A stretch of DNA of 43,970 bases. Origin: Oscillospiraceae bacterium. GTDB taxonomy: Bacteria > Bacillota > Clostridia > Oscillospirales > Oscillospiraceae. The notes beneath the pieces are model-generated. The model did no database searches, was not told where the DNA came from, and saw only the letters and a list, made by a program, of their open reading frames with translations. Each line of letters opens with the position of its first letter. Position 1 is the stretch's first letter. A program made the translations under genes and the position numbers. The stretch lies in contig JAFXPO010000006.1 in NCBI GenBank assembly GCA_017527825.1, positions 1 to 43,970 on the forward strand, in the 5' to 3' direction. Shown here piece after piece: positions 29,935-41,221 of the stretch.

Positions 29935-32900
29935 ATGGCCCACGACAAAATGTACGGCAAAACCCTTCGCAAGAACTTCGCACGGCACGAGGAAGTTATG
30001 GAGATGCCCAACCTCCTCGAACTGCAAAAGACCTCATACCAGTGGTTTCTGGATTCCGGTCTGCGCGAGGTGTTTGCGGATGTGGACGCGATCGCGAACT
30101 ATGCCGGCAACCTCGAACTGAGCTTCATCGACTACAAGATGGACGAGCAGCCCAAGTACGATGTGGAGGAGTGCAAGGCGCGTGACGCGACCTATGCCGC
30201 GCCCCTCAAGGTCAACGTGCGTCTGTACAACAAGGAGACGGGCGAGATCAAGGAACAGGAGATTTTCATGGGCGATTTCCCGCTCATGACCCAGTCCGGC
30301 ACCTTCGTCATCAACGGCGCGGAGCGTGTTGTGGTCTCCCAGATCGTCCGTTCGCCCGGCATCTACTACGGCAAGGAGATCGACCTCAAGACCGACCTGC
30401 CCCTGATGACGGCGCAGGCGATCCCTTACCGCGGCGCGTGGCTCGAATATGAGACCGACGCCAGCGAAATCTTCTGGGTCCGTATCGACAAGAACCGCAA
30501 GCTGCCCGTCACCGAGCTGCTTCGCGCCATCGGTCTGCGCACCGACGCCGAGATCAACGAGCTTTTCGGCGATGACGAGCGCGTCGCGGCGACCCTTGAA
30601 AAGGACGCCTGCAAGACCTACGAAGAGGCGATGCTGGAGATTTACCGCAAGCTGCGTCCGGGCGAGCCGCCCACGGTGGAGGCGTGCGAGACCCTCATCA
30701 ACAATCTCTTCTTTGACCCGCGCCGCTATGATCTCAGCATGGTCGGTCGCTACAAGTACAATAAAAAGCTGGCGCTGCGCGCCCGCATCCGCGGACAGAA
30801 GCTGCTCTTCCCAGTCGCCGATCCGCGCACGGGTGAGATTCTCTTTGACGCCGGTCACGTCATGACCGGCGAAGAGGCGGACGAGCTGGACGCCATCGGC
30901 GTCAACGACGTCACGCTCGACCTTGACGGCCGCTCGCTGCGCGTGTTCTCCAACCACATGGTAGATATCAGCCGTTTCGTGGACTTTGACCCGAAGGAGC
31001 TGGGCATCAAGGAGCGCGTCTGCGAGAGCGTCCTCAAGGAGCTGCTGGAGCAGTATTCCGGCGAGGACCTCAAGGACGCCATTCAGGACAATGTGGATCG
31101 CCTGGTGCCCAAGCACATTCTGGTCGACGACATTCTCGCCTCCATCAACTATATGAGCGCTTTGGCGCGCGGTATCGTGCTCAAGGACGACATTGACCAC
31201 CTGGGCAACCGTCGCCTGCGCTGCGTGGGCGAGCTGCTGCAAAACCAGTTCCGCATCGGCTTTTCCCGTATGGAGCGCGTCATCCGCGAGCGCATGACCA
31301 TGCAGGACCTGGACATCGTGACCCCGCAGAGCCTCATCAACATCCGCCCGGTGACCGCCGCGATCAAGGAGTTCTTCGGCTCCTCGCCGCTGAGTCAGTT
31401 CATGGATCAGACCAACCCGTTGGCGGAGCTGACCCACAAGCGCCGCCTGTCCGCTCTGGGTCCCGGCGGTCTGAGCCGCGAGCGCGCGAACATGGAAGTC
31501 CGAGACGTGCACTACAGCCATTACGGCCGCATGTGCCCGATCGAGACGCCGGAAGGTCCGAACATCGGTCTGATCTCCTACCTCGCGACCTACGCCCGCA
31601 TCAACGAGTACGGCTTTATTGAGGCGCCCTACCGCAAGGTGGATCACGCCACCGGCAAGGTGTCCGACGACATCACTTATATGACCGCCGACGTCGAGGA
31701 TCAGTACATCGTCGGTCAGGCGGCGGAGCCGGTGGATCAGGACGGCTGCCTCATCAACAAGCGTATTACCTGCCGTCACCGCGACGAGATCGTCGAGGTT
31801 GACCGCGACCGCGTCGACTACATCGACGTGTCCCCGCGCATGATGGTCTCCATCGCAACGGCAATGATTCCGTTCCTGCCCAACGACGACGCGAACCGCG
31901 CGCTGATGGGCGCGAACATGCAGCGCCAGGCGGTGCCCCTGCTCCGCCCCGAGGCGCCCATCGTCGGTACCGGCATGGAGCACAAGATCTGCATGGACGC
32001 CGAGGTTGCCGTCCTCGCCGAGGGCGACGGTGTCGTTACCAAGATGGACGCCCGCAGCATTACGGTCGCCTATGACGACCCGGAACTGGGCGTGAAGGAG
32101 TACAAGCTCACCAAGTTCCTGCGCTCCAACCACGGCACCTGCATCAACCAGCATCCGATCGTGGACGTGGGCGAGCGCGTGCATGGCCGCCGTTTTGACG
32201 ATCACGGTCATATTCTGGAAGACCCCACCGTCCTTGCCGATGGTCCCGCTACTGATCAGGGCGAGATCGCCCTCGGACGCAACATCCTCGTCGGCTTCAT
32301 GACGTGGGAAGGCTACAACTACGAGGACGCGGTGCTGCTCAACGAGCGCCTGGTCCGCGAAGACCTCTACACCTCCATCCACATTGAGGAGTACGAGCTC
32401 GACGCCCGCGACACGAAGCTCGGACCTGAGGAAATTACCCGCGACATCCCCAACGTCGGCGACGACGCCCTGAAAGACCTCGACGAGCGCGGCATCGTCC
32501 GCATCGGCGCGGAGGTCCATGCCGGCGACATCCTTGTCGGCAAGGTCACACCCAAGGGCGAGACCGATCTCACGGCGGAGGAGCGCCTGCTCCGCGCGAT
32601 CTTCGGGGAGAAGGCGCGCGAAGTGCGCGACACGTCCCTGAAGGTTCCCCACGGTGAGAGCGGCATCATCGTGGACGCGAAGGTGTTCTCCCGCGAGGCG
32701 GGCGACGAGCTGGGACCCGGCGTCAACATGGTCGTCCGTGTCTATATTGCACAGCGCCGCAAGATTCAGGTGGGCGACAAGATGGCAGGCCGCCACGGCA
32801 ACAAGGGCGTTGTGTCCCGCGTGCTGCCGCAGGAGGATATGCCCTTCCTGCCGGACGGCACCCCGCTGGATATCGTGCTGAACCCGCTGGGCGTTCCGTC

Positions 32901-33663
32901 CCGTATGAACATCGGTCAGGTGCTGGAGGTTCATCTGGGCTACGCCGCCAAGACCCTGGGCTACAAGGTCGCTACGCCGATCTTCGACGGCGCGAGCTAC
33001 GAGGAGATTCAGGAAGAATTGGTCAAGGCGGGTCTCGACCCGGAGGGCAAGAGCTGGCTGTATGACGGTCGCACCGGCGAGCGCTTTGACAACAAGGTCA
33101 CCGTCGGCTACGTTTACTTCCTCAAGCTGCACCATCTGGTCGACGATAAGATTCACGCCCGTTCCACCGGTCCGTACTCCCTTGTTACTCAGCAGCCGTT
33201 GGGCGGCAAGGCGCAGTTCGGCGGTCAGCGCTTCGGCGAAATGGAAGTCTGGGCGCTGGAGGCTTACGGCGCGTCCTATACACTGCAAGAGATTCTGACC
33301 GTCAAGTCCGACGATGTGACCGGGCGTGTGCGTACCTACGAGGCGATTGTCAAGGGTCACAACGTCCCTCAGCCCGGCGTGCCGGAGTCCTTCAAGGTTC
33401 TGGTCAAGGAACTGCAAGCCCTCTGTCTCGACATTCAGGTGCTCGACCGCGACGGAAACGAGATCGAGCTCAAGGAGGACGAGGACGCTATGGATACGTT
33501 CAACCTTGCGCGCATGGACGCGGAGGACGATCGCAACCGCCGCAACCCGTTCGCCGATGAGGCGGAATTCGCCGGCGCCGGTTTTGGTATCGGCGAGGGC
33601 GACGAAGACGAGGGCAGCGCGTTTGCGGGCGCCTTTGACGACGGCGACGACGAGGAAGAATAA
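29935..33663 (+). CDS. rpoB: DNA-directed RNA polymerase beta subunit
   Basis: The 1242-residue protein is the catalytic beta subunit of RNA polymerase and assembles with beta' in the cytoplasm. It carries the standard beta regions: GIYYGKE early, the rifampicin pocket ([14 protein letters not shown] then [19 protein letters not shown]), [32 protein letters not shown], and the C-terminal [21 protein letters not shown]. In E. coli numbering Asp516, His526 and Ser531 are present, consistent with rifampicin sensitivity; 510 is Pro and 518 Thr. The C-terminus is a strongly acidic extension (from DRNRRNPF to DDGDDEEE). Unlike the usual order, rplJ-rplL are not upstream. The gene is followed 21 bases later by rpoC. 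Confidence 0.97.
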   Translation: MAHDKMYGKTLRKNFARHEEVMEMPNLLELQKTSYQWFLDSGLREVFADVDAIANYAGNLELSFIDYKMDEQPKYDVEECKARDATYAAPLKVNVRLYNKETGEIKEQEIFMGDFPLMTQSGTFVINGAERVVVSQIVRSPGIYYGKEIDLKTDLPLMTAQAIPYRGAWLEYETDASEIFWVRIDKNRKLPVTELLRAIGLRTDAEINELFGDDERVAATLEKDACKTYEEAMLEIYRKLRPGEPPTVEACETLINNLFFDPRRYDLSMVGRYKYNKKLALRARIRGQKLLFPVADPRTGEILFDAGHVMTGEEADELDAIGVNDVTLDLDGRSLRVFSNHMVDISRFVDFDPKELGIKERVCESVLKELLEQYSGEDLKDAIQDNVDRLVPKHILVDDILASINYMSALARGIVLKDDIDHLGNRRLRCVGELLQNQFRIGFSRMERVIRERMTMQDLDIVTPQSLINIRPVTAAIKEFFGSSPLSQFMDQTNPLAELTHKRRLSALGPGGLSRERANMEVRDVHYSHYGRMCPIETPEGPNIGLISYLATYARINEYGFIEAPYRKVDHATGKVSDDITYMTADVEDQYIVGQAAEPVDQDGCLINKRITCRHRDEIVEVDRDRVDYIDVSPRMMVSIATAMIPFLPNDDANRALMGANMQRQAVPLLRPEAPIVGTGMEHKICMDAEVAVLAEGDGVVTKMDARSITVAYDDPELGVKEYKLTKFLRSNHGTCINQHPIVDVGERVHGRRFDDHGHILEDPTVLADGPATDQGEIALGRNILVGFMTWEGYNYEDAVLLNERLVREDLYTSIHIEEYELDARDTKLGPEEITRDIPNVGDDALKDLDERGIVRIGAEVHAGDILVGKVTPKGETDLTAEERLLRAIFGEKAREVRDTSLKVPHGESGIIVDAKVFSREAGDELGPGVNMVVRVYIAQRRKIQVGDKMAGRHGNKGVVSRVLPQEDMPFLPDGTPLDIVLNPLGVPSRMNIGQVLEVHLGYAAKTLGYKVATPIFDGASYEEIQEELVKAGLDPEGKSWLYDGRTGERFDNKVTVGYVYFLKLHHLVDDKIHARSTGPYSLVTQQPLGGKAQFGGQRFGEMEVWALEAYGASYTLQEILTVKSDDVTGRVRTYEAIVKGHNVPQPGVPESFKVLVKELQALCLDIQVLDRDGNEIELKEDEDAMDTFNLARMDAEDDRNRRNPFADEAEFAGAGFGIGEGDEDEGSAFAGAFDDGDDEEE

Positions 33664-33684
33664 GAAAGGGGAGGAAGAAGAACC

Positions 33685-36600
33685 ATGAGTTACGCAACGT
33701 TTGACGCGATCAAAATCGGGATCGCTTCCCCTGAGATGATTCGTGAGTGGTCCTACGGCGAGGTCAAGAAGCCGGAGACCATCAACTACCGCACCCTCAA
33801 GCCGGAGCGCGACGGCTTGTTCTGCGAGAAGATTTTCGGGCCGACGAAGGACTGGGAGTGCCACTGCGGCAAATACAAGAAAATTCGCTACAAGGGCAAG
33901 ATTTGCGACCGCTGCGGCGTCGAGGTCACCCGCGCCAAGGTGCGTCGCGAGCGTATGGGTCACATCGAGCTGGCGACGCCCGTGTCCCACATCTGGTATT
34001 TCAAGGGCATTCCCTCCCGTATGGGTCTGCTGCTGGACATCAGCCCGCGTATTCTGGAGAAGGTGCTCTACTTCGCGGCGTATATCGTCACCGACCCCGG
34101 CGAGACCCCGCTGATGCGCAATCAGATTCTCAGCGAGAAGGAATACCGCGATTATCGCGAAAAGTATGAGAACGACTTCGACGCCGGCATGGGCGCGGAA
34201 GCCGTGAAGAAGCTGCTCTCGCAGATCGATCTGGACGCGCTGTCCACGGAGCTGCATGAGGAGCTCAAGAACGCCAACGGTCAGAAGAAGGCGCGTATTG
34301 TCAAGCGCCTTGAGGTCGTGGACGCGTTCCGCATCTCCGGCAACAAGCCGGAGTGGATGATCATTGACGTGCTGCCGGTCATTCCGCCGGAGATTCGCCC
34401 GATGGTTCAGCTTGACGGCGGACGCTTCGCGACCAGCGACCTCAACGATCTCTATCGCCGCGTTATCAACCGCAATAACCGCCTCAAGAGGCTCATTCAG
34501 CTCAACGCGCCCGACATCATCGTGCGCAATGAAAAGCGTATGCTTCAGGAAGCGGTGGACGCCCTGATCGACAACGGCCGCCGCGGCCGCGCCGTCACCG
34601 GCGCGAACAACCGCGCGCTCAAGAGCCTGTCCGACATGCTCAAGGGCAAGCAGGGACGCTTCCGCCAGAACCTGCTGGGCAAGCGCGTCGACTACTCCGG
34701 TCGTTCGGTTATCGTCGTCGGCCCGGAGCTGAAGATTTACCAGTGCGGCGTGCCCAAGGAGATGGCGCTGGAACTGTTCCGCCCGTTCATTATGAAGAAG
34801 CTCGTCGAGGACGGCAGCGCCAACAACATCAAGTCCGCCAAGAAGATGGTGGACAAGGGCGTTGCCGAGGTCTGGGACGCGCTGGACGTGGTCATCAAGG
34901 ACCACCCGGTCATGCTCAACCGCGCACCCACGCTGCACCGTCTGGGCATTCAGGCGTTCGAGCCGGTGCTGGTCGAGGGTCGCGCGCTCAAGCTGCACCC
35001 CCTGAACTGCACGGCGTTCAACGCTGACTTCGACGGCGACCAGATGGCGATTCACGTTCCGCTGAGCGCCGAGGCGCAGGCGGAGGCGCGTATCCTGATG
35101 CTTTCCGCCAACAACCTGCTGCGTCCGCAGGACGGCGGTCCGGTTACCGTGCCGACACAGGACATGGTGCTTGGCTCCTACTATCTGACGCTGGAGCGCT
35201 TCGAAAACGGCGTGTCCCAGCTGGATCACGACGAGTTCTGGCCCTCGAACATCCCCTTCGAGCTTGCCGGCAAGGATTACAACGAGCTGACCGACGAGGA
35301 GAAGGCGTCGATCCACCTCAACGTCTATCGCGATGAGGACGAGGCGATGATCGCCTACGACGACCATCTCATCGGCATCCATCAGCCCATTCTGGTGCGT
35401 GTCAGCAAGGCACTGCCCGACGGTACGATGGGCAGCAAGATCGTGCGCACCAGCATCGGCCGCATCATCTTCAACCGCAATGTCCCGCAGGATTTGGGCT
35501 TTGTCAAGCGCGTGGACGAGAACGGCAATCCCACCGAGCAGTACTTCGACTATGAGATCACCGACACCTGCGGCAAGAAGCTGCTGGGCAAGATCGTCGA
35601 CCGTGCCATCAAGCGCCACAACTTTACCATCGCCGCCGAGGTGCTGGACAACATCAAAGCGACGGGCTACAAGTATTCCACCCGCGCCGCCATCACGATC
35701 TCTGTCGCGGATATGACCATCCCGCCGGAGAAGTACACCCTCATCGCCGAGACCGAAAAGCGCGTCGTCGACATCGAGGATCAGTACAAGATGGGCTTTA
35801 TGACCAACGACGAGCGCTACCGTCAGGTTGTTAAGGAATGGGAAAAGACCACCGACGACGTCACCGACGCGCTGCAAAAGAACATGGATCGCTATAACCC
35901 CGTCTTTATGATGGCGGACTCCGGCGCCCGTGGTTCGATGAAGCAGATTCGTCAGCTCACCGGTATGCGTGGACTGATGGCGAACACTGCCGGCCGCACC
36001 ATCGAAATCCCGGTCAAGGCAAACTTCCGCGAGGGTCTGTCCGTTCTGGAATACTTCACCTCCTCCCGTGGCGCCCGTAAGGGTCTTGCCGATACCGCAC
36101 TTCGTACCGCGGACTCCGGTTACCTGACCCGCCGCATGGTTGACGTCTGCCAGGACGTCATCATCCGCAGCGACGACTGCGGCGCTGCCACCGGCATTCT
36201 GGCGTCCGAGATCAGCGAGAACGGTCAGGTCATCGAGCAGTTCTCCGAGCGCATCAACGGCCGCTACCCGGTCAATGACATTCTCAAGCCCGGCACGGAC
36301 GAAGTGCTGTTTTCCAAGGACCACATGCTCTCGTCCGACGACGCCAAGACGCTGGAGGACTTTGACATTCACGCCGTCGAGATTCGCACGGTGCTGACGT
36401 GCAAGGCGCACAGCGGCGTTTGCGCCAGGTGCTACGGCATGAACCTTGCCACCTCCAAGCCCGTCGGACCTGGCGAGGCGGTCGGCATCATCGCCGCCCA
36501 GTCCATCGGCGAGCCCGGTACGCAGCTGACCATGCGTACGTTCCACACCGGCGGCGTTGCCGGCGGCGACATCACGCAAGGTCTTCCGCGTGTTGAGGAG

Positions 36601-37398
36601 CTGTTCGAGGCGCGCCGTCCCAAGAAGATGGCGACGCTCTCCGAGATTTCCGGCAAGGTGCGCTTTGAGGAGTCTCAGAAGGGCAGCCTCGTGAACATCA
36701 TCGTCACCGCTGACGACGGCGACGTGCGCTCTTACGCGATCCCGCACACCGGACTTCGCGTGCAGGACGGCGACACCATCGAAAAGGGCTTCCAGCTTCA
36801 GGACGGCGCACTGTCTCCGCATGACATTCTTCGTATCCGCGGTACCGGCGCGGTGCATGATTATCTCATCAGCGAGGTACTCAAGGTGTACCGTCAGCAG
36901 GGCGTCGATATCAACGACAAGCACATTGAGGTCATCGTGCGCCAGATGATGCGCAAGGTGCGCGTTGAGGACGCGGGCGACACCGGTCTGCTTTCCGGAG
37001 CGATGGTCGATCTGCTCGAACTTGAGGACGAGAATGAGAAGGTGCGCGCGCGCATCGCGGCGGGCGAGGTCAACGCTGAGACCGGCGAACCGCTGCGCGA
37101 GGCGGACGCCACGCAGCTGCTCATGGGTATCACGAAGGCGTCCCTTGCCACCGATTCGTGGATGTCCGCGGCGTCCTTCCAGGAGACCACCAAGGTGCTG
37201 ACCGAAGCTGCCATCAAGGGCAAGGTCGATCATCTGGTCGGTCTGAAGGAGAACGTCATCATCGGCAAGCTGATCCCCGCCGGTGCTGGACTCACCGCCT
37301 ACCGGGACTTTGCGCAGGAGATTGTGCCGGAACCGGAAAAACCGGAGGAACCCGACATGTACGCGGCGCTGCGCGGCTTCACCAACGCGGTGCAATAA
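33685..37398 (+). CDS. rpoC: DNA-directed RNA polymerase beta' subunit
   Basis: The 1237-residue protein is the beta' subunit of RNA polymerase. It has the N-terminal zinc site ([20 protein letters not shown]), the active-site loop [15 protein letters not shown] with the three metal-binding aspartates, the trigger-loop region ([20 protein letters not shown], then [13 protein letters not shown]), and the second zinc site formed by DDCGAATG and [13 protein letters not shown]. Length is normal for Firmicutes beta' without large insertions. GGGGAGGAAG precedes the ATG. It is cotranscribed with rpoB and is followed by a hairpin and T-run, so an SLH-serine hydrolase gene downstream is probably separate or only partly read through. 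Confidence 0.97.
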   Translation: MSYATFDAIKIGIASPEMIREWSYGEVKKPETINYRTLKPERDGLFCEKIFGPTKDWECHCGKYKKIRYKGKICDRCGVEVTRAKVRRERMGHIELATPVSHIWYFKGIPSRMGLLLDISPRILEKVLYFAAYIVTDPGETPLMRNQILSEKEYRDYREKYENDFDAGMGAEAVKKLLSQIDLDALSTELHEELKNANGQKKARIVKRLEVVDAFRISGNKPEWMIIDVLPVIPPEIRPMVQLDGGRFATSDLNDLYRRVINRNNRLKRLIQLNAPDIIVRNEKRMLQEAVDALIDNGRRGRAVTGANNRALKSLSDMLKGKQGRFRQNLLGKRVDYSGRSVIVVGPELKIYQCGVPKEMALELFRPFIMKKLVEDGSANNIKSAKKMVDKGVAEVWDALDVVIKDHPVMLNRAPTLHRLGIQAFEPVLVEGRALKLHPLNCTAFNADFDGDQMAIHVPLSAEAQAEARILMLSANNLLRPQDGGPVTVPTQDMVLGSYYLTLERFENGVSQLDHDEFWPSNIPFELAGKDYNELTDEEKASIHLNVYRDEDEAMIAYDDHLIGIHQPILVRVSKALPDGTMGSKIVRTSIGRIIFNRNVPQDLGFVKRVDENGNPTEQYFDYEITDTCGKKLLGKIVDRAIKRHNFTIAAEVLDNIKATGYKYSTRAAITISVADMTIPPEKYTLIAETEKRVVDIEDQYKMGFMTNDERYRQVVKEWEKTTDDVTDALQKNMDRYNPVFMMADSGARGSMKQIRQLTGMRGLMANTAGRTIEIPVKANFREGLSVLEYFTSSRGARKGLADTALRTADSGYLTRRMVDVCQDVIIRSDDCGAATGILASEISENGQVIEQFSERINGRYPVNDILKPGTDEVLFSKDHMLSSDDAKTLEDFDIHAVEIRTVLTCKAHSGVCARCYGMNLATSKPVGPGEAVGIIAAQSIGEPGTQLTMRTFHTGGVAGGDITQGLPRVEELFEARRPKKMATLSEISGKVRFEESQKGSLVNIIVTADDGDVRSYAIPHTGLRVQDGDTIEKGFQLQDGALSPHDILRIRGTGAVHDYLISEVLKVYRQQGVDINDKHIEVIVRQMMRKVRVEDAGDTGLLSGAMVDLLELEDENEKVRARIAAGEVNAETGEPLREADATQLLMGITKASLATDSWMSAASFQETTKVLTEAAIKGKVDHLVGLKENVIIGKLIPAGAGLTAYRDFAQEIVPEPEKPEEPDMYAALRGFTNAVQ

Positions 37399-37409
37399 AC
37401 AGGCAGAAG

Positions 37410-37441
37410 CGGAGGCGCACGGATCGTGTGTCTCCGTTTTT
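37410..37441 (+). terminator. Terminator after rpoC
   Basis: CGGAGGCGCACG (37410-37421) and CGTGTGTCTCCG (37425-37436) pair with two G:T pairs around GAT, followed by TTTTTCTGT. Confidence 0.7.
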
Positions 37442-37474
37442 CTGTACAGAGAGAGAACAGGAGTGGGAAAACCA

Positions 37475-39280
37475 ATGAGAAAAACGCAAGTGTTGGCGCT
37501 GCTGCTGGCAATCGTCACGCTGCTGCCCCTCTGCACACCGGTACGCGCGGCGGAGGACACAGAGGCTCCGGTGGAAACGCGGGAAGCCGAACAGGCAAAC
37601 AAGGCGCCAACAACGGAGCAGTTGCGGGCAGTGCGCTTCACCGATCTTCCAGAGAACAAAGGGCTTGCTGATTCCGCGCGTTACGCCTGCTGCCGGGGGC
37701 TGCTTCTGGGAACCGGCGACGGGCAGTTCCGACCGGATATGCTGCTGACCCGTGGACAGGCTGTTGTCGTGCTGGGACGGCTTGCCGCGGCGGTGGGCGC
37801 GATCGCGCAGCCGCCGGCGAACGCGATGCAGTGGGCGATCAGGACCGGTATCCTCACCGGAAAGGAGGACGGGGACTACGCCGAGGCGGAGTATGTCACT
37901 CGTGCGCAGATGGCGACGTTCCTCTACCGCCTTGCCGATTTCGCGGGCTTGAGTACGACTTGTACCGGCGATCTGAGCGCATGGCGGGACGGCGCTGCCG
38001 TCGCGGCGTATGCGCGTGCGCCGCTCTCCTGGGCGGCGGAGCGCCATGTGCTTGACGCGGTGGCGGTGGACGCGCTGCTGCCTGATTTGCCGCTCTCTCG
38101 GATTCAGCTTGCCGCGATGGCCACATCGCTGCTGGCGGATGCTGAGCGGGAGCCGCTGGCGCGGGAGTTCGCCGCAGCGGCGGCGCAGCCCGCGTTTCAC
38201 AGTGTCGTCCGCGCGCGTCACGCCGAGGTGCAGGCGCAGGTGAACGCTGTGGCAAAAAAGTATGGCGCGGTGGGCATGCAGGTCGCGGTGATCGAAAAAG
38301 GACACGTCACCGACTCCTTTGCCTATGGCTGGGCGACCAGGCAGAGTGACCCGATGACCGCGGATCATCGCCTTCGCGTCGCGTCGATCTCCAAGGTGGT
38401 GATCGGCATGGACGCCATGCGCCTGCGGGAGAACGGAACGATCACGCTGGAAGCGCCCATCGGCACCTATTGGGGCGAAAACTTTCGCAACCCGTACTAT
38501 ACCGGCAAGGCGGTCAATATCAGCGGCATCCTGACCCATACATCCTCCATTGCCATGCTGGAGGGCGACTCTGCCTATTCCGGCTCCGCCGTGCGGCAGC
38601 GGCAGCGCGGCAGCTCAGGTTACAGTCACACGACGCCGGGCGCGCTCTCTTCGTGGGGCTATAACAATTACGCCTTCTGTGTGCTGGGGCTGACGCTGGA
38701 GCTGGCGGAAAAGCAGACGATGGACCAGATGCTGCATCACTATTTCTTCGATGCGCTGGGGATCGACGCGGGCTTCAACGCCGGCGATCTGGCGTCGCAG
38801 AACAGAATTGCCGCGCTCTACAACCACAGCGGCGGCGTAGACCGCAGCATCGCGACGCAGCGAGGCTACCATGCCGGAGCGCCCGGAGCAAAGGGCAGTG
38901 CTTTTGCCGGAGGGCTGACCATCAGCGCCAACGATCTGGCAAAGATGTTTGCCGTGCTTGCGTCGGACGGCGTTTATGAAGGCGTCCGGCTGCTGAGCGC
39001 GGACTCCGTCGCGCAGATGGAGTCACACGCGGACACCAGGGTGTCTGACGGCTTCTATCAGGCAATGCCTCTGCGCTGTCGCAGCGCCTACGGGCGGGAC
39101 ACGCTGTACTATCATACCGGCAGCGGCTACGGCGTCTACAACTGCGCGTCCTATGATCCGGTCACCGGGGACGGCGTGATCGTTTTGACGACCGGCGCTT
39201 CCGCGGCAAGGGACAGCAATGGGATTTATGCTGTGTGCGGCGGGATTGCGGACTACATCTACAGGATGATTGAGCGATGA
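37475..39280 (+). CDS. Secreted serine hydrolase (beta-lactamase/PBP-like) with SLH domains
   Basis: The ATG at 37475 (AGGAG upstream) gives 601 residues. The signal peptide (VLALLLAIVTLLPLCTPVRA) is followed by about three SLH-type segments (residues about 54-222), e.g. FTDLPENKGLADSARYAC to RPDMLLTRGQAVVVLGRLA, and MQWAIRTGILTGKEDGD; some are degenerate. They should attach the protein to the cell wall. The serine hydrolase domain (about 245-601) has the active-site SISK (Ser304, Lys307), a Tyr-x-Asn motif at Tyr396 (WGYNNYAF), and YYHTGSG standing for KTG. It resembles class C beta-lactamase-like proteins and D-alanyl-D-alanine peptidases; whether it acts on peptidoglycan or small esters is unknown. 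It overlaps the CapA-like gene by 4 bases, so they form an operon. Confidence 0.85.
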   Translation: MRKTQVLALLLAIVTLLPLCTPVRAAEDTEAPVETREAEQANKAPTTEQLRAVRFTDLPENKGLADSARYACCRGLLLGTGDGQFRPDMLLTRGQAVVVLGRLAAAVGAIAQPPANAMQWAIRTGILTGKEDGDYAEAEYVTRAQMATFLYRLADFAGLSTTCTGDLSAWRDGAAVAAYARAPLSWAAERHVLDAVAVDALLPDLPLSRIQLAAMATSLLADAEREPLAREFAAAAAQPAFHSVVRARHAEVQAQVNAVAKKYGAVGMQVAVIEKGHVTDSFAYGWATRQSDPMTADHRLRVASISKVVIGMDAMRLRENGTITLEAPIGTYWGENFRNPYYTGKAVNISGILTHTSSIAMLEGDSAYSGSAVRQRQRGSSGYSHTTPGALSSWGYNNYAFCVLGLTLELAEKQTMDQMLHHYFFDALGIDAGFNAGDLASQNRIAALYNHSGGVDRSIATQRGYHAGAPGAKGSAFAGGLTISANDLAKMFAVLASDGVYEGVRLLSADSVAQMESHADTRVSDGFYQAMPLRCRSAYGRDTLYYHTGSGYGVYNCASYDPVTGDGVIVLTTGASAARDSNGIYAVCGGIADYIYRMIER

Positions 39281-40515
39281 GCGGAAGAACGATCATCAGG
39301 CGCCTCGCGGCGCTGTTCCTGCTGCTGGGATTGCTCTCGTCCTGCGCTGCTCCGGCACAGGTGGAATCGCGACCCGCGGCGGCAATCGAGACACCGCCCC
39401 CCGTGGTGGAGGAGCTGCCGGAGCTTCCGCCGGAGCCTACCGTGGCGACGCTGGCGGTCTGCGGCGATGTGATGAGCCACATGCCCGTGACCAATGACGC
39501 ATGGGACGCCGCAACCGAAACGTATGACTATCGCCCGATCCTGCGCAGTGTCAAGCCGTTGGTGGAGCAGGCGGATTATGCGGTGGCAAATCTGGAAACC
39601 ACCTTCGCCGGTGGGCCGAAGTATTCGGGCTTTCCCTATTTCAACAGCCCGGACGGTCTGGCGGATGGTCTCGCGGATACCGGCTTCGATCTGTTGCTGA
39701 CAGCCAACAATCACTGCATGGACAGGGGCTTTTCCGGCTTGTGCCGCACGCTGGACGTGCTGGATGAGCGGGGACTTGCCCATGTGGGCACCAGCCGCAC
39801 GCAGGAGGAAGCGGACGCGAACGTCGTTGTGGCGGACGTCGGCGGGATTTCCGTGGCGTTTCTGGGATTCACCTACGGGACAAACGGGTTACCGCTGGAG
39901 GCTCCGTTTTCGGTGAATCTGTTCAATACGGATTATCTCACCACCATCTCTCAGCTGGACGAAACGCGTCTGCTCGGCGCACTGGAGCAGGCGAAGGCGC
40001 TGGAACCCGACCTGATTGCCGTCATGATCCACTGGGGCATCGAGTACAAGACGAAACAGAACGCCTATCAGGAGCGAGTCGCGCAATTCCTCTTTGACCA
40101 CGGCGCAGACATCGTTCTGGGCGGGCATTCCCATGTGCTTCAGCCCATGGAACTGCGGACGCTGGCACGGGACGATGGGGAGCGGCAGGGCTTTGTCTGC
40201 TACTCGCTGGGCAACTTCACCTCGTCTCAGGTCGACCCTCTGACGGATACCACTGTGGTGCTGGAGCTGACGCTCGTCCGAGACAATGTAACCGGCGCGG
40301 CGGAGGTGGCGGATTATACCTACACGCCCATGCTTATGCGCAATCGCGGCGCGGGGGAGGCGGAACGCTTTGAGTTGTTGGACGTCTATGCGGAGCTTTT
40401 CTCCGGTGAGGAGTGCGAGGTGCCGGAGGCGTGCCGCGCCGCGGTGGAAGCCTGCCGCAGCATCCTCGGCACGGAGCACGACGCGCACCCGGAATTTGAC
40501 ATAAATACGCCCTGA
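39277..40515 (+). CDS. CapA-family lipoprotein (metallophosphatase-like)
   Basis: The 412-residue protein starts at the ATG overlapping the previous stop (ATGA). RLAALFLLLGLLSSC is a lipoprotein signal with Cys23, followed by a proline/glutamate linker (about 25-60). The CapA/PGA_cap domain has CGDVMSH, ADYAVANLETTF, LTANNHCMDRG, MIHWGIEYKTK and VLGGHSHVLQPMEL, all metal or active-site blocks of the family. CapA/PgsA proteins are linked to poly-gamma-glutamate export, but most clostridial copies are of unknown role and no pgsB/pgsC is nearby. Coupling to the SLH serine hydrolase suggests a cell-envelope task. A strong terminator follows. Confidence 0.87.
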   Translation: MSGRTIIRRLAALFLLLGLLSSCAAPAQVESRPAAAIETPPPVVEELPELPPEPTVATLAVCGDVMSHMPVTNDAWDAATETYDYRPILRSVKPLVEQADYAVANLETTFAGGPKYSGFPYFNSPDGLADGLADTGFDLLLTANNHCMDRGFSGLCRTLDVLDERGLAHVGTSRTQEEADANVVVADVGGISVAFLGFTYGTNGLPLEAPFSVNLFNTDYLTTISQLDETRLLGALEQAKALEPDLIAVMIHWGIEYKTKQNAYQERVAQFLFDHGADIVLGGHSHVLQPMELRTLARDDGERQGFVCYSLGNFTSSQVDPLTDTTVVLELTLVRDNVTGAAEVADYTYTPMLMRNRGAGEAERFELLDVYAELFSGEECEVPEACRAAVEACRSILGTEHDAHPEFDINTP

Positions 40516-40552
40516 GCCGGACTCAAATCGTCCGATTCAGGCAAGATGCCCG

Positions 40553-40580
40553 AAAAACCCGCTCGAAAGAGCGGGTTTTT
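40553..40580 (+). terminator. Terminator after the CapA-like gene
   Basis: AAAAACCCGCTC (40553-40564) and GAGCGGGTTTTT (40569-40580) form a perfect 12-bp stem with a GAAA tetraloop, ending in T bases. Confidence 0.95.
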
Positions 40581-40593
40581 CTCTGAAAAATTC

Positions 40594-40622
40594 TTGACTT
40601 CACGGGAGTTTCATGTTATAAT
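40594..40622 (+). promoter_or_regulatory. rpsL: Sigma-A promoter of the str operon
   Basis: TTGACT (40594-40599) and TATAAT (40617-40622) are 17 bases apart, 51 bases before the rpsL ATG. Confidence 0.88.
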
Positions 40623-40673
40623 TCCGCTCTGCATGGTGCGTCCATGCACAAAAAATGAGAAAGGAGAACATGA

Positions 40674-41090
40674 ATGCCTACTTTTAACCAGCTGGTTCGC
40701 AAGGGCAGAGAGACGTCGACCTACAAGTCCACCGCTCCCGCGCTGCAGTACGGCCTGAACACCCTCAAGAACAAGCAGACCGACCTCAGCTCCCCGCAGA
40801 AGCGCGGTGTCTGCACCGCGGTCCGTACAGCGACGCCGAAGAAGCCGAACTCCGCCCTCCGTAAGATCGCCCGTGTGCGTCTTACCAACGGTTACGAGGT
40901 CACCGCTTACATTCCCGGCGTGGGTCACTCCCTGCAGGAGCACTCTGTGGTCATGATCCGCGGCGGTCGTGTCAAGGATCTCCCCGGTGTGCGTTACCAC
41001 ATCATCCGCGGCACGCTCGATGCCCAGGGCGTCGACGGTCGCAGACAGGGCCGTTCCAAGTACGGTGCCAAGCGCCCGAAGCAGAAATAA
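40674..41090 (+). CDS. rpsL: 30S ribosomal protein S12
   Basis: The 138-residue protein is ribosomal protein S12, part of the decoding centre of the small subunit. It shows [11 protein letters not shown] at the start, [20 protein letters not shown] with the streptomycin-determining lysines intact (K42/K43 region), [18 protein letters not shown] (K87/K88 region), and a basic tail. Nothing suggests streptomycin resistance. AAAGGAG precedes the ATG. It is first in the str operon (rpsL-rpsG-fusA-tuf), with a sigma-A promoter 51 bases upstream. Confidence 0.98.
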   Translation: MPTFNQLVRKGRETSTYKSTAPALQYGLNTLKNKQTDLSSPQKRGVCTAVRTATPKKPNSALRKIARVRLTNGYEVTAYIPGVGHSLQEHSVVMIRGGRVKDLPGVRYHIIRGTLDAQGVDGRRQGRSKYGAKRPKQK

Positions 41091-41107
41091 GGCTCTGCAA
41101 AAAGTAG

Positions 41108-41205
41108 TTTGCCAAACGGTTCTCTATCATCTATAGATAAACCCTCTTTGGCAGGCAAAACACATCGGCTGCCCGATGTGAGTACCGATGACATCATTTT
41201 ATAAT
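41108..41205 (+). other. Structured rpsL-rpsG intergenic leader
   Basis: This stretch has a long-range pairing TTTGCC (41108-41113) with GGCAAA (41154-41159) around an internal palindrome ATCTATAGAT (41130-41139), then an 8-bp stem CACATCGG (41161-41168) and CCGATGTG (41173-41180). A TATAAT occurs at 41200-41205, but no good -35 lies 16-18 bases upstream, so it may not be a promoter. There is no T-run. It could serve regulatory binding by a ribosomal protein or RNA processing. Confidence 0.45.
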
Positions 41206-41221
41206 GAAGGAGGGAAGCATA

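Noticed and set aside
30034..37659. An uninterrupted minus-strand frame of about 2540 codons opposite rpoB-rpoC
   Set aside because: It is a composition shadow: high GC at third codon positions of real genes removes stops from the opposite strand. It has no ribosome binding site and no recognisable domain, while rpoB and rpoC are certain.
41200..41205. TATAAT just before rpsG
   Set aside because: No -35-like hexamer 16-18 bases upstream, and it lies next to the ribosome binding site; probably chance.
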